A stretch of 64,000 bases of DNA from Agromyces agglutinans. Its GTDB lineage: Bacteria > Actinomycetota > Actinomycetes > Actinomycetales > Microbacteriaceae. A program made the translations under genes and the position numbers. The stretch is from the NCBI RefSeq assembly GCF_009647605.1, contig NZ_WJIF01000003.1, positions 124,001-188,000 of the forward strand. Direction: 5' to 3'. This document shows, piece after piece, positions 42,756-52,183 of the stretch (its first letter is position 1; each line of letters begins with the position of its first letter). Under the pieces are notes generated by a model. That model was not told where the DNA came from and searched no databases. It saw nothing but the letters and a program-made list of their open reading frames with translations.

Positions 42756-42817
42756 ATCCGCGGCGCACGGGCGACGCGCGCACGCGGCGCCGGCGGCAGC
42801 GGACGTAGGCTGAACCG

Positions 42818-44140
42818 GTGAGCCACACGGATGCCCCGGCGCCCGCCGCCGCCGAGCCGCGGCTCGTCGTGCGCACCTTCCCGGTCGACGAGACGGATCC
42901 GCTGATCCCCCGAACCGACCCGCGCAACCCGCTCGTCTGGCTGCGCCGGGGCGAGGGCGTGGTCGGGCTCGGCGAGGTCGCGCGCATCGAATCGAGCGGC
43001 GCTCACCGAATCGAGGACGCCGCGGCGGCGTGGACGGCCCTCGCGGCCGACGCCGACATCGACGACCGAGTGGGCCTGCCGGGCACCGGGCTCATCGCGT
43101 TCGGCGCCTTCGCCTTCGCCTCCCACTCGGCGGCCACGAGCGTGCTCATCGTGCCCGAGCTCGTACTCGGCCGCCGCGACGGGCGCGCGTGGGTCACCCG
43201 CATCGCCCTGGCCACGGGCGACCCCGATGCGATCGATCCGGATGCCTCGGCGCCAGCGCCCGGAGCCGACGCCGAGGCATCCGGCATCGTCATCCCCGAG
43301 CCGGCGCCCAAGCGGAAGGTGCCTCGCGTCACGTTCACGCCCGGGAGTGTGCCGCCGGCGGCATACGAGGCGGCGGTGGCCGAGGCGGTGCGCCGGATCG
43401 ATGCCGGCGAGCTCCGCAAGGTGGTGCTCGCGCGACAGCTCGTCGGCGAGCTGCACGAGGACGACGGGCTGCGCGCGACGATCTCGCGACTCGCCGAGGA
43501 TTACCCCGACACCTGGGTGTTCGCGGTCGACGGCCTGATCGGTGCGAGCCCCGAGACGCTCGTGCGCGTCGACCACGGCCAGGTCTCGGCGCGCGTGCTC
43601 GCCGGCACGACCTCGCGCGGTGCCGGCGAGGCATCCGACCGCGATCGTGCCGTCGCCCTGCAGCACTCCACGAAGGACCTCGCCGAGCACGCGCTCGCGG
43701 TCGCGAGCGCGGTGAACCGCCTCGCGCCGCACACCGCGCGACTCGACGCGAGCCCCGAACCGTTCACGCTGCAGCTGCCGAACCTCTGGCACCTCGCGAC
43801 CGACCTGAAGGGCACGCTCGGCGACGGGTCGACCTCGCTCGACCTCGTGCGCGCCGTGCATCCGACCGCCGCCGTGGCGGGCACGCCCCGCCGTATCGCG
43901 CTCGAGACGCTCGCCGAGCTCGAGGGCTTCGATCGCGGCCGCTACGCGGGTCCGGTCGGCTGGGTCGACGGCGACGGCGACGGCGAGTGGGCCATCGCGC
44001 TGCGCTGCGCGCAGGTCGACGCCGACGGCACGGTCACGGCATATGCCGGTTGTGGCATCGTGCACGATTCGGTGCCGGCCGACGAGCTCGCCGAGACCGA
44101 CATGAAGTTCCGCCCGATCGTCGAGGCCTTCGGCGGCTGA
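42818..44140 (+). CDS. menF: isochorismate synthase
   Basis: A 440-residue chorismate-utilising enzyme. The catalytic half has ELRKVVLARQLVGEL, FAVDGLIGASPETLVRV, VLAGTTSRG, STKDLAEHALAV, HPTAAVAGTPRR and YAGPVGWVDGDGDGEWAIALR, and ends AYAGCGIVHDSVPADEL. It converts chorismate to isochorismate, the entry to menaquinone synthesis. An EntC-like siderophore role is unlikely given the surrounding men genes. It starts with GTG at 42818. A disordered Asp/Ala linker lies at about 140-165. It converges with the PPK2 gene across 26 bp. Confidence 0.93.
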   Translation: MSHTDAPAPAAAEPRLVVRTFPVDETDPLIPRTDPRNPLVWLRRGEGVVGLGEVARIESSGAHRIEDAAAAWTALAADADIDDRVGLPGTGLIAFGAFAFASHSAATSVLIVPELVLGRRDGRAWVTRIALATGDPDAIDPDASAPAPGADAEASGIVIPEPAPKRKVPRVTFTPGSVPPAAYEAAVAEAVRRIDAGELRKVVLARQLVGELHEDDGLRATISRLAEDYPDTWVFAVDGLIGASPETLVRVDHGQVSARVLAGTTSRGAGEASDRDRAVALQHSTKDLAEHALAVASAVNRLAPHTARLDASPEPFTLQLPNLWHLATDLKGTLGDGSTSLDLVRAVHPTAAVAGTPRRIALETLAELEGFDRGRYAGPVGWVDGDGDGEWAIALRCAQVDADGTVTAYAGCGIVHDSVPADELAETDMKFRPIVEAFGG

Positions 44141-44166
44141 GGCGTTCAGCCGGTCGCGAGCTGCGC

Positions 44167-45024
44167 TCAGCCCGTCGCGAGCAGGCGTTCGCGCTGCTCG
44201 GCGACGTCGTAGTCGGCCGCGGGCCACTCGAGCTGCATGCGGTCGAGTGCGTCGATCAGCAGGTGCTGCACCGCGAGCCGCGCGTACCACTTGTGGTCGG
44301 CGGGCACGACGTACCAGGGCGCGTGCGGCGCAGAGGTCCGATCGAAGGCGACCTGGTAGGCCTCGGCGTAGTCGTTCCAGCGCTCGCGCTCGTCGATGTC
44401 GCCGGGATTGAACTTCCAGTGCTTGTCGGGGCGGTCGAGCCGCTCGAGCAGCCGCTCGCGCTGTTCGTCGCGCGAGATGTGCAGCATCACCTTGACGATG
44501 GTGGTACCGGCGTCGGCGAGTTCGGCCTCGAACGCGTTGATCGCGCCGTACCGCCGCTCGATCTCCTCGGCCGGCGCGAGTTCGCGCACGCGCCCGATGA
44601 GCACGTCCTCGTAGTGCGAGCGGTCGAAGACGCCGATCATGCCCGCCTCGGGGGCCTCCCTGCGGATGCGCCAGAGGAAGTCGTGGGCGAGTTCCTCGTC
44701 GGTCGGCTTCTTGAACGCGACGAGTTGCACGCCCTGCGGGTCGACCGACCCCATCACGTGCTTGACGATGCCGCCCTTGCCCGCGGTGTCCATGGCCTGC
44801 AGCACGAGCAGGATGCGCCGCTCGTCGCCGAGCCTGCTGCACGCGAAGAGCCGCTCCTGCAGGTCGGCGAGCGCCGTGGCGCCCTGGGCGAGCGCGCGAT
44901 GCCCCTCTCGCTTGCCCCCGACGAAGCCGGGATGACCGCTCGACGGGGTGTCGGCGAGACGGAATCCGGGCTCGACGCGCAGCAGCGGCGCCGGGTCCTC
45001 GGTCCAGAACGGCTCATGGCTCAC
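44167..45024 (-). CDS. polyphosphate kinase 2 family protein
   Basis: A 285-residue P-loop phosphotransferase. Walker A-like motif: VLQAMDTAGKGGIVKHV. Walker B/lid motifs: GVFDRSHYEDVLIGRV and ISRDEQRERLLERL, with DKHWKFNPGDIDERERW typical of PPK2 class I enzymes. It moves phosphate between polyphosphate and nucleotides (NMP/NDP to NTP or reverse). AGGGAGG precedes the GTG at 45024 by 5 bases. It sits among men genes without an obvious link. Confidence 0.92.
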   Translation of the reverse strand: MSHEPFWTEDPAPLLRVEPGFRLADTPSSGHPGFVGGKREGHRALAQGATALADLQERLFACSRLGDERRILLVLQAMDTAGKGGIVKHVMGSVDPQGVQLVAFKKPTDEELAHDFLWRIRREAPEAGMIGVFDRSHYEDVLIGRVRELAPAEEIERRYGAINAFEAELADAGTTIVKVMLHISRDEQRERLLERLDRPDKHWKFNPGDIDERERWNDYAEAYQVAFDRTSAPHAPWYVVPADHKWYARLAVQHLLIDALDRMQLEWPAADYDVAEQRERLLATG

Positions 45025-45129
45025 GGCGACCTCCCTGGTGGCGACGCGACACCGCGCCGGATGCTCCATCCTGCCGACTGCGCGGTCGACTTGTCGACCC
45101 ATCGACAGGGATCGATCCCCCGAGGCCCC

Positions 45130-46962
45130 TCAGCGCTCGAGCGGCACCTCGACGAGGGTCGGGCCCGTGACCGCGGTGCCGAGCGCCTCCTCGAGTTCGC
45201 CGCGCGTGGCAGCACGCTGATACGTCCATCCGTAGGCCGTGGCGAGTGCGGCCAGGTCGACGTGCTGCGGGGTGAACTGCACTCGGTCGAACGCGTCGGC
45301 CGGGGCGGATGCCGCGACCTCGAGCGCGTCGAAGATCGCGCCGCCGCCGTCGTTGCCGACGATGACCTGCACACGCGGCGGCGCCTCGCCCGCGCCGAGC
45401 AGGAGGGATCCGACGTCGTGCAGCAGGGTCAGGTCGCCGAGCAGCACGCGCGTCGTGCCGGGCTTCGCTTCGGGCGCGCGCTGGCTCGCGATGGCGATGC
45501 CGACAGCGGTCGCGACGGTGCCGTCGATGCCCGCGAGTCCCCGGTTGGCATGGGCCGAGATACGACGACCCGGCACCACGCGGTCGGCGTCGCGGATGAG
45601 CCGGGATGCCCCGAGCACGAGTCGGTCGTGCGGCCAGGTCGCCGACCAGACCGACTCGACGAGCATGCGTCGCGAGACGGGCTCGCGCACCGCCGCGAGC
45701 TGCGCCTTGAGGAACGCCCGCTGCGCCGCGTAATCGCTGACGTGCCCGGTCTCGTCGACGCCGCTCCGCGCGGACGCGCCGGACGAGTCGGACCCGTCGG
45801 ACTCCCCCTCGGCCAGCAGGGCCCGGCTCGCATGCACCCACCGGCCGGTCCACGCTCGCTCCTCGGCGGTCGGGACGTGCGATTCGGCGTGCACGGCCCG
45901 CTCGAACCGGCGCACGCGACGCCCGGGGTTGAACCATTCGATGCCCGAGGGCGCCACGACGATCGACTCGACGCCGTCGCGCTGCACGAGCGCGGGCACC
46001 TCGCGCGAGAGGGTCGGATGCCCGAACACCACGACCCGCTCGACCCGGTTGCCGAAGCCCGGCTCGGCGAGGAGCTCGCGGTAGGCGACGACGAGGTTCG
46101 GCCCGAAGTGCGCCCCGCTCGTGATCTCGGCCGCGAGCGGCCAACCGCCCGCCCGGGCGAACGCCTCGGCCTCGGGCCCGGCGCCCGCGCCGGCGACGAC
46201 GAGGGTGCGCGGCCCGGCGGCGACGAGATTGCCGGCCGGCGAGGCATCCGATGCACTGCCGGATGCCGCGGCGGCGGAACCGGCACCGCTCGCCTCCGGC
46301 GCGTGCAGCTCCGCGAGGTGCGCGCGGCGCGCGGCGACCGCGGCCCGATCGATCTCGACCGGCGCCGAGAGCGGCTCGCGCAACTGCACGTTGAGGTGCA
46401 CCGGGCCCGCGCCGGGATGCGCGATCGGCACCCCTCGATCGTCGATGCCGAGCGCCGCCTCGACGGCCCGGCGGGCCAGGCGCGGGGCATCCGCGTTCGC
46501 ATCGACCGTCTCGGGAGGCGCGACGTCGCGCTCGAGGCGCACCGCACCCGCGAAGATGCCGGGCTGCATGGTGGTCTGGTTGGAGCGGATGCCGCGCAAC
46601 TCCGCCGGCCGATCGGCGGTGAGCGCGATGAGCGGCACGCCCGAGTGGTGCGCCTCGAGGACCGCGGGATGGAGGTTCGCGACCGCCGTGCCTGAGGTCG
46701 TGATGACGACGGCCGGACGGCCCGTCTCGACGCCGAGCCCGAGCGCGAGGAATCCGGCGCCGCGCTCGTCGATGCGCACGTGCAGGCGCAGCAGGTCGGC
46801 CCGTTCGAACTCCGCGGCGGCGAGTGCGAGCGCCTGCGACCGCGACCCGGGCGCCACGACGACATCGGTCACCCCGAGCGCGACGAACTCGGTGAGCAGC
46901 GCGAGCGCGAAGGCGCTGGCTGGCGATTCGCGGTGCGGGTCGGGGGCGGCGGCCTCAGCCAT
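45130..46962 (-). CDS. menD: 2-succinyl-5-enolpyruvyl-6-hydroxy-3-cyclohexene-1-carboxylate synthase
   Basis: A 610-residue ThDP-dependent enzyme. Key segments are [33 protein letters not shown] (catalytic Glu), [16 protein letters not shown] and [15 protein letters not shown]. The C-terminal ThDP/Mg motif is [10 protein letters not shown] ... [12 protein letters not shown]. It condenses isochorismate with 2-oxoglutarate. Two Ala/Ser-rich inserts (about 225-250 and 390-415) are longer than usual but leave the core intact. The start overlaps the end of the PLDc_N-type gene by 8 bases. Confidence 0.95.
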   Translation of the reverse strand: MAEAAAPDPHRESPASAFALALLTEFVALGVTDVVVAPGSRSQALALAAAEFERADLLRLHVRIDERGAGFLALGLGVETGRPAVVITTSGTAVANLHPAVLEAHHSGVPLIALTADRPAELRGIRSNQTTMQPGIFAGAVRLERDVAPPETVDANADAPRLARRAVEAALGIDDRGVPIAHPGAGPVHLNVQLREPLSAPVEIDRAAVAARRAHLAELHAPEASGAGSAAAASGSASDASPAGNLVAAGPRTLVVAGAGAGPEAEAFARAGGWPLAAEITSGAHFGPNLVVAYRELLAEPGFGNRVERVVVFGHPTLSREVPALVQRDGVESIVVAPSGIEWFNPGRRVRRFERAVHAESHVPTAEERAWTGRWVHASRALLAEGESDGSDSSGASARSGVDETGHVSDYAAQRAFLKAQLAAVREPVSRRMLVESVWSATWPHDRLVLGASRLIRDADRVVPGRRISAHANRGLAGIDGTVATAVGIAIASQRAPEAKPGTTRVLLGDLTLLHDVGSLLLGAGEAPPRVQVIVGNDGGGAIFDALEVAASAPADAFDRVQFTPQHVDLAALATAYGWTYQRAATRGELEEALGTAVTGPTLVEVPLER

Positions 46963-47395
46963 TCGGCCGGCCGGAGGATCCGGAGTCGCCGTTGTCGGGC
47001 GCGTCGGGGCGCCGGTGGTCGTGGGTCGCGCCGTCGCCGTCGGCGGGGCCGGTGTCGGCGTCGTCGGTCGGCTCGTCGAGGTCGGCGAGTTCCTGCTCGA
47101 GGCGGCGGATGCGGTCCTCCTGCTGGGCGTCGCGCTCGAGGCCGCGCAGGAACTCGGTGTCGTCGTCGGGTGCGATCGGCCCGCGCGAACGACCGCGCGT
47201 GGCGCGGTCGGCCGGGCCGCGGCCGATGGTGAACCACAGCACCGGTCCGAGCACGGGGATCAGGATGATGGCGATCCACCAGCCGCGGGCCAGACCGCGA
47301 ATGCGCATCCGGTCGATCAGCGCGCAGTCGACGATGGCGTAGACCATGACACCTACGACCACGACCACCGCGATGGGGACGAGCCTGACGAGCAT
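46955..47395 (-). CDS. PLDc_N-type small membrane protein
   Basis: A 146-residue protein with two membrane helices (about 3-24 and 38-60). The second contains [23 protein letters not shown], the PLDc_N (cardiolipin synthase N-terminal) signature. A charged tail follows with a short coiled coil ([23 protein letters not shown]) and a disordered Asp/His end. No phospholipase domain is attached. Such proteins are regularly found beside men genes in actinobacteria. Its last 8 bases overlap the menD start. Confidence 0.85.
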   Translation of the reverse strand: MLVRLVPIAVVVVVGVMVYAIVDCALIDRMRIRGLARGWWIAIILIPVLGPVLWFTIGRGPADRATRGRSRGPIAPDDDTEFLRGLERDAQQEDRIRRLEQELADLDEPTDDADTGPADGDGATHDHRRPDAPDNGDSGSSGRPNG

Positions 47396-47470
47396 GCCCT
47401 GAGTATAGGCACGCCAGCATCACGTTCGGCTGGGAGCGACCGCACAGGATCGCGCGCCTACACTGTCAGG

Positions 47471-47749
47471 GTGAAATCCGTCCCCGTCTGGATCTGGTAC
47501 TCCGTGCTGCGCGTGCTGCTGTTCGCCGTGCCGTTCGCGGTGCTCATGCTCGCCGGGGTGACGTGGTGGATCTCCGCCGTGGTCGCCGCCCTGTTCGGAC
47601 TCGCGGCCTCGGCGGTGTTCCTGCGCAAGGCGCGCGATGCGATGTCGCGCGACCTCTACACCGTGCGCCACCGCACCGAGGAGCCGACGTCGGCCGACGA
47701 CGACGCCGAAGACGCGGTGCTCGACGCCCGCGAGCGCAACGCCGAGTAG
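47471..47749 (+). CDS. DUF4229 small membrane protein
   Basis: A 92-residue protein: SVPVWIWYSVLRVLLFAVPFAV, a second helix at WWISAVVAALFGLAASAVFL, then a basic stretch (RKARDAMSRDLY) and an acidic tail (SADDDAEDAVLDARERNAE). This is the DUF4229 layout, usually located next to menA or menE. The function is unknown. It starts with GTG at 47471, is divergent from the PLDc_N-type gene (75 bp) and converges with menA. Its end, GAGTAGC, matches the palindromic repeat motif. Confidence 0.85.
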   Translation: MKSVPVWIWYSVLRVLLFAVPFAVLMLAGVTWWISAVVAALFGLAASAVFLRKARDAMSRDLYTVRHRTEEPTSADDDAEDAVLDARERNAE

Positions 47750-47759
47750 CCGGGCGGCG

Positions 47760-48761
47760 CTACAGCGCGAACACCAGCCCGAGGCCGATGCCGTACGCGA
47801 GTGACGTGACGCTCGCCAACTGCAGCGCGAGGATCAGCTCGCGCGGCGTGCGCGCCCAGATGACGATCACGCACGCCGGGATCGCGACGAGCAGCGCGAA
47901 CAGCACGAGGATCGCCGCCGGGTACAGGAACGCGAGGAAACCGACGAGCCCGAACGGCACGAGCAGGAAGATCGCGAACAGGATGCGTCCGGCCATCGGG
48001 CCGACGAGCACCGCGAGCGTGCGCTTGCCGGCCACCCGGTCCTGCTCGACGTCGCGGAGGTTGTTGGCCATCAGCACCGCGCACGCGATCAGGCCGACGC
48101 CGACGCCGCCGAGGATCGACTCGAGGTTCAGGGCGGTCGCCTGCACCCAGGTCGAGCCGAGCGTCGCGACGAGCCCGAAGAACACGAACACGAACGCCTC
48201 GCCCAGCCCCGCATAGCCGTAGGGGCGCTTGCCGCCGGTGTAGAACCAGCCCGCGATGATGGCCGCGGCGCCCACCGCGAGGAACCACCACTGCTGCGTG
48301 ATGACGGTCAGGGCGAGGCCCGCGAGCGCCGCGACGGCGAAGAACGCGAGCGCGACCGCGAGCACCTGCTTCGGCTTCGCCGCGCCCGATCCGGTCAGCC
48401 GGGCGGGGCCGACGCGGTGGGTGTCGGTGCCGCGCACGCCGTCGGAGTAGTCGTTGGCGTAGTTGACGCCGATCTGCAGCGCCAGCGCGACGACGAGGGC
48501 GAGCAGCGCGCGAGCCGGATGCCACGGCCCGTCGGCGATGAGCACCACGCCGGCGCCCGTGCCGAGCGCGACGGGCGAGATCGCCAGCGGCAGCGTGCGC
48601 AGGCGCGCGCCCGCGATCCAGTCGCCGGCCGTTGCCCGGCCGCGCGCGGTGGTCGGCGCGGTCACGGCCTTCCCGGGGTTGCCGGACCGGCCATGGGTGC
48701 GCGACTTCGGCTTGGAGGGGGCTTCTGCGGGAGTCATCCGCTTGTCGTTCGGGCGTGCCAC
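47760..48761 (-). CDS. menA: 1,4-dihydroxy-2-naphthoate polyprenyltransferase
   Basis: A membrane prenyltransferase of about 333 residues with eight to nine helices. The first Asp motif is NYANDYSDGVRGTD, with MANNLRDVEQDRVAGKRTLAV as the second. It joins the polyprenyl chain to DHNA. The N-terminal ~45 residues (rich in Pro, Lys, Ser) are cytoplasmic and variable. A GTG at 48761 gives ARPNDKRMTPAEA; an ATG eight codons on (48737) is nearly as likely, and neither has a good ribosome binding site. Confidence 0.93.
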   Translation of the reverse strand: MARPNDKRMTPAEAPSKPKSRTHGRSGNPGKAVTAPTTARGRATAGDWIAGARLRTLPLAISPVALGTGAGVVLIADGPWHPARALLALVVALALQIGVNYANDYSDGVRGTDTHRVGPARLTGSGAAKPKQVLAVALAFFAVAALAGLALTVITQQWWFLAVGAAAIIAGWFYTGGKRPYGYAGLGEAFVFVFFGLVATLGSTWVQATALNLESILGGVGVGLIACAVLMANNLRDVEQDRVAGKRTLAVLVGPMAGRILFAIFLLVPFGLVGFLAFLYPAAILVLFALLVAIPACVIVIWARTPRELILALQLASVTSLAYGIGLGLVFAL

Positions 48762-48814
48762 CCCGTCATCGTAACGATCGCGGCTTCGCCGCAGCTGCGC
48801 GCGACCGTCGGCGA

Positions 48815-50017
48815 TCAGGCGCGCGCATCGCCGGCCGCGTCGCCGGCCACGCCACCGGCCGCCGCGGCGAGCGCGCGGATCGCCCGTCGATCGGGCTTGC
48901 CGCTCGCGAGCAGCGGCAGCTCGTCGAGCACGATGACGCGCACCGGGCGCGCGGCGGGCGGCAGCCCGGCGGCATCCGTCGCGGCGGCGAGGTCTCGCGA
49001 CGAAACGGATGCCCCGGTCGTCACGACCACCGGGCGTTCGCCCCACTCGGCGTCGGGTGCGCCGACGACGACGGCCCCCGCGAGGCTCGGCACGGCGCGG
49101 ATGCCCCGGATCGCGCGTTCGACCTCGCCGAGCGCCACCTTCACGCCGCCCGAGACGATCAGGTCGTCGGCTCGTCCGCGGATCCGCAGTCGACCGTCGC
49201 GGTCGAGTTCGCCGAGGTCGCCCGTGCGGTACCACCGCGTGCCGTCGGCATCGGTCGGGAACGCGGCGGCCGTGCGGTCGGCGTCGCCGAGGTATCCGGC
49301 CGCGAGCATCGGGCCGCTGAGCTCCACGACGCCGTCGGCGGCGGTGCGCACCCGCACCGCGTCGAGCGGCCTGCCGTCGTAGACGCAGCCGCCGGCCGTC
49401 TCGCTGGAACCGTACGTCCGCACGACGTGGACGCCCGCGTCGGCCGCACGTTCAGCGAGCGCCGGCGCGAGCGCCTGCCCGCCCACGAGCACCGCGTCGA
49501 ACGAGCGCACGGCCGCCGCCACGAACGCGTCGCGCTCGGCCGCGTCGAGCAGTCGGGTCAGCTGCACCGGGACGAGCGACGTGTAGTGCGGCACGCGGGG
49601 AGCGAGACGGGCGGATGCCTCGGCGAACGCCGTCGGCTCGAAGTGGCCCGGCGGCACGGCGACGGTCTCGGTTCCGGCGAGAATGCCGCGCACGATCACC
49701 TGCGCGCCGGCGATGTAGTGGCCGGGCAGCGCCAGCAGCCACTGCCCCGTGCTGCCGAGCGCGTCGTGGGTGGCGTCGGCGCTCGCCGTGAGGGCCTCGG
49801 CGGGGAGCAGCACGCGCTTCGGGGCATCCGTCGACCCGCTCGTCTCGACGACGAGCGCGATCGCGTCGTCGACTGTCGGGTCGGTCGAGAAGTGAAGCGG
49901 ATCGAGACCTTCGGGCCCCGGCACCGGCCAGACGGCCGGACCGCCGTCGAGCGCGGCACGCAGTTCGGCAGTCAGCGCCGGGACCTCCGCCGCGGAAACC
50001 TTCACGAGCGGTTTCAC
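48815..50017 (-). CDS. menE: o-succinylbenzoate-CoA ligase
   Basis: A 400-residue AMP-forming ligase, short as usual for actinobacterial MenE. The ATP loop reads ALVVETSGSTDAPKRVLL. The adenylate motif is VVRTYGSSETAGG, then YRTGDLGELDRDGRLRIRGRADDLIVSGG, and the catalytic Lys in LASGKPDRRAI near the C-terminus. It activates o-succinylbenzoate with CoA. GGGAG sits 5 bases before the GTG. The gene is followed after 53 bp by menA on the same strand. Confidence 0.94.
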   Translation of the reverse strand: MKPLVKVSAAEVPALTAELRAALDGGPAVWPVPGPEGLDPLHFSTDPTVDDAIALVVETSGSTDAPKRVLLPAEALTASADATHDALGSTGQWLLALPGHYIAGAQVIVRGILAGTETVAVPPGHFEPTAFAEASARLAPRVPHYTSLVPVQLTRLLDAAERDAFVAAAVRSFDAVLVGGQALAPALAERAADAGVHVVRTYGSSETAGGCVYDGRPLDAVRVRTAADGVVELSGPMLAAGYLGDADRTAAAFPTDADGTRWYRTGDLGELDRDGRLRIRGRADDLIVSGGVKVALGEVERAIRGIRAVPSLAGAVVVGAPDAEWGERPVVVTTGASVSSRDLAAATDAAGLPPAARPVRVIVLDELPLLASGKPDRRAIRALAAAAGGVAGDAAGDARA

Positions 50018-50069
50018 GCGGTCTCCCGTAACCGGCTCGGGCGGCTCGACCGGCGTGCGGTAACCGGCA

Positions 50070-51008
50070 TCAGTAGTGCCACGGGTACGGGCCCCAGTCG
50101 GGGTCGCGCTTCTCGAGGAACGCGTCGCGTCCCTCGACGGCCTCGTCGGTGCCGTAGGCCAGGCGCGTCGCCTCGCCCGCGAACACCTGCTGGCCGACCA
50201 TGCCGTCGTCGACCGCGTTGAACGCGAACTTCAGCATGCGGATCGCCGTGGGCGACTTCGTGAGGATCGTGCGCGCCATCGCGATCGCCTCGCGCTCGAG
50301 GTCGGCGTGCGGCACGACCCGGTTCACGGCGCCCATCTCGTGGGCTCGATCGGCCGAGTACTCCTCGGCGAGGAAGAACACCTCGCGCGCGAACTTCTGC
50401 CCGATCTGGCGGGCGAAGTACGCCGAGCCGTAGCCGGCGTCGAACGAGCCGACATCGGCGTCGGTCTGCTTGAACCGCCCGTGCTCGCGGCTCGCGATCG
50501 TCAGGTCGCAGACGACGTGCAGCGAGTGCCCGCCACCCGCGGCCCACCCGGGCACGACCGCGATGACGACCTTCGGCATGAAGCGGATGAGCCGCTGCAC
50601 CTCCAGGATGTGCAGGCGCCCGACCGCGGCGTGCCCGTGCGGGTCGGCGGTGCCGCCGGCGCCGTCGACGATCGCGGTCTCGGCGTCGGAGTACTTGTAC
50701 CCGTCGCGTCCGCGGATGCGCTGGTCGCCGCCCGAGCAGAACGCCCAGCCGCCGTCCTTCGCGCTCGGCCCGTTGCCGGTCAGCAGCACGACGCCGATGC
50801 GCGGGTTCGTGCGCGCGTCCTCGAGCGCCCGGTACAGCTCGTCGACGGTGTGCGGGCGGAACGCGTTGCGCACCTCGGGCCGGTCGAACGCGACGCGTGC
50901 GATGCGGCCGTCTCGCGAGAGGTGGTAGGTGAGGTCGGTGAAGGATGCCCCGGCCGGTGCGGGCTCCCACTCGGCCGGATCGAACAGTTCGGAGACCTCG
51001 GCTGCCAT
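50070..51008 (-). CDS. menB: 1,4-dihydroxy-2-naphthoyl-CoA synthase
   Basis: A 312-residue crotonase-fold enzyme with the MenB pattern: RIARVAFDRPEVRNAFRPHTVDEL, SGGDQRIRGRDGYKY, VVPGWAAGGGHSLHVVCDLTIASRE, and SFDAGYGSAYFARQIGQKFARE. The final GPYPWHY is typical. It closes the second ring of the naphthoquinone. The only GGAGG is one base from the ATG, so the leader is unusual, and a run of six C-tracts (G-tracts in the transcript) begins about 17 bases upstream of the start. It is the first gene of menB-menE-menA. Confidence 0.95.
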   Translation of the reverse strand: MAAEVSELFDPAEWEPAPAGASFTDLTYHLSRDGRIARVAFDRPEVRNAFRPHTVDELYRALEDARTNPRIGVVLLTGNGPSAKDGGWAFCSGGDQRIRGRDGYKYSDAETAIVDGAGGTADPHGHAAVGRLHILEVQRLIRFMPKVVIAVVPGWAAGGGHSLHVVCDLTIASREHGRFKQTDADVGSFDAGYGSAYFARQIGQKFAREVFFLAEEYSADRAHEMGAVNRVVPHADLEREAIAMARTILTKSPTAIRMLKFAFNAVDDGMVGQQVFAGEATRLAYGTDEAVEGRDAFLEKRDPDWGPYPWHY

Positions 51009-51024
51009 GCCTCCAGCCTAGTTT

Positions 51025-51060
51025 CCCCCTCCCCCCGCCCCCCTCCGCTTCCCCCTCCCC
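51025..51060 (-). promoter_or_regulatory. G-tract cluster (G-quadruplex-prone) before menB
   Basis: On the minus strand this reads as G-runs of 4, 5, 2, 6, 6 and 5 separated by one to four bases. Five runs of at least four G lie within 36 bases, which satisfies any G-quadruplex rule. It ends 16 bases before the menB start codon and lies on the sense strand, so both DNA and mRNA could fold. Confidence 0.7.
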
Positions 51061-51065
51061 GTCCT

Positions 51066-51142
51066 CCGCCGAGTGACGACGAAATGTCCCGAGTGATGAC
51101 GATCCGGTGTGCCCGCGAGGCACTTCCGTCATCACTCGGCGG
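51066..51142. repeat. inverted repeat with CGAGTGA(C/T)GACG motifs between menB and menC
   Basis: Arms CCGCCGAGTGACGACG and CGTCATCACTCGGCGG match at 15 of 16 positions across a 45-base centre. The centre contains another direct copy, CGAGTGATGACG. The right arm ends 17 bases before the menC ATG, at the G-rich stretch that would serve as its ribosome binding site. Confidence 0.75.
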
Positions 51143-51158
51143 GGGGCAGACTTGGCCC

Positions 51159-52172
51159 ATGCCCCTGCCCCTGCCCCCGCTCGCCGACCTGCTGGCGACG
51201 GCACGCGTCGTGGCGCTCCCGCTCGTCACCCGGTTCCGCGGCATCGACGTGCGCGAAGCGCTCGTGTTCGAGGGGCCCGAGGGATGGACGGAGTTCTCAC
51301 CCTTCGCCGAGTACGACGACGACGAGGCTTCCGCCTGGCTCGCGGCATCCGTCGACTTCGGCTGGCGACAGGCACCGCCGGGGCTGCGCGATCGCATCCC
51401 GGTGAACGCGACCGTGCCCTCGGTCGACCCCGACAGCGTCGCCGCGGTGCTCGCCCGGTTCCCGGGCTGCCGCACCGCGAAGGTGAAGGTCGCGGGGTCG
51501 GATCAGACCCTCGCGCAGGATGTCTCACGCGTGCGCGCCGTGCGCGACACGCTCGGGCCCGAGGGGCGCATCCGTCTCGACGCGAACGGCGGCTGGAACG
51601 TCGACGAGGCCGAGCACGCGATCCACGCGCTGGCCGAGTTCGACCTCGAGTACGTCGAGCAGCCGTGCGCGACCGTCGACGAGCTCGCCGAGATCCGGCG
51701 GCGCACCGAGTACATGGGCATCCCGATCGCCGCCGACGAGAGCGTGCGACGGGCGGATGACCCGCTGGCCGTGGCCGAGGCGGGCGCCGCCGACCTGCTC
51801 GTGATCAAGGCGCAGCCGCTGGGCGGCATCCGGCGCGCCCTCGCGATCGTCGCGGCGACGGGGCTGCCGGTCGTGGTGTCGAGCGCGCTCGACACGAGCA
51901 TCGGGCTCGCGATGGGTGCGCACCTCGCCGCGGCGGTGCCCGAGCTCGACTACGACTGCGGGCTCGGCACCGCATCGCTGCTGGCCGCGGATGTCACGCG
52001 CGATGCCCTGCTGCCCGAAGCCGGCTCGGTCGCCGTGCGCCGCGTCGACGCCGACCCCGCGCTGCTCGACCGGTACGCCGCCGATGCCGACCGCACCGCG
52101 TGGTGGCTCGCCCGGCTCGAGCGGTGCCATGCGCTGCTCGCCGAGCGCGACGGGGAGCCGGCGGTCGAGTAG
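51159..52172 (+). CDS. menC: o-succinylbenzoate synthase
   Basis: A 337-residue enolase-superfamily enzyme. The barrel motifs are KVKVAG (catalytic Lys), RIRLDANGGWNVDEA (metal Asp), YVEQPC (Glu), ADESVRR (Asp) and LLVIKAQPLGG (second Lys), with VVVSSALDTSIGLAM near the end. It dehydrates SHCHC to o-succinylbenzoate. It is divergent from menB across 150 bp filled by a G-tract cluster and an inverted repeat. The TAG stop lies in GGTCGAGTAGGCG, a head-like fragment of the palindromic repeat that follows 12 bp later. Confidence 0.94.
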   Translation: MPLPLPPLADLLATARVVALPLVTRFRGIDVREALVFEGPEGWTEFSPFAEYDDDEASAWLAASVDFGWRQAPPGLRDRIPVNATVPSVDPDSVAAVLARFPGCRTAKVKVAGSDQTLAQDVSRVRAVRDTLGPEGRIRLDANGGWNVDEAEHAIHALAEFDLEYVEQPCATVDELAEIRRRTEYMGIPIAADESVRRADDPLAVAEAGAADLLVIKAQPLGGIRRALAIVAATGLPVVVSSALDTSIGLAMGAHLAAAVPELDYDCGLGTASLLAADVTRDALLPEAGSVAVRRVDADPALLDRYAADADRTAWWLARLERCHALLAERDGEPAVE

Positions 52173-52183
52173 GCGACGCCTGT

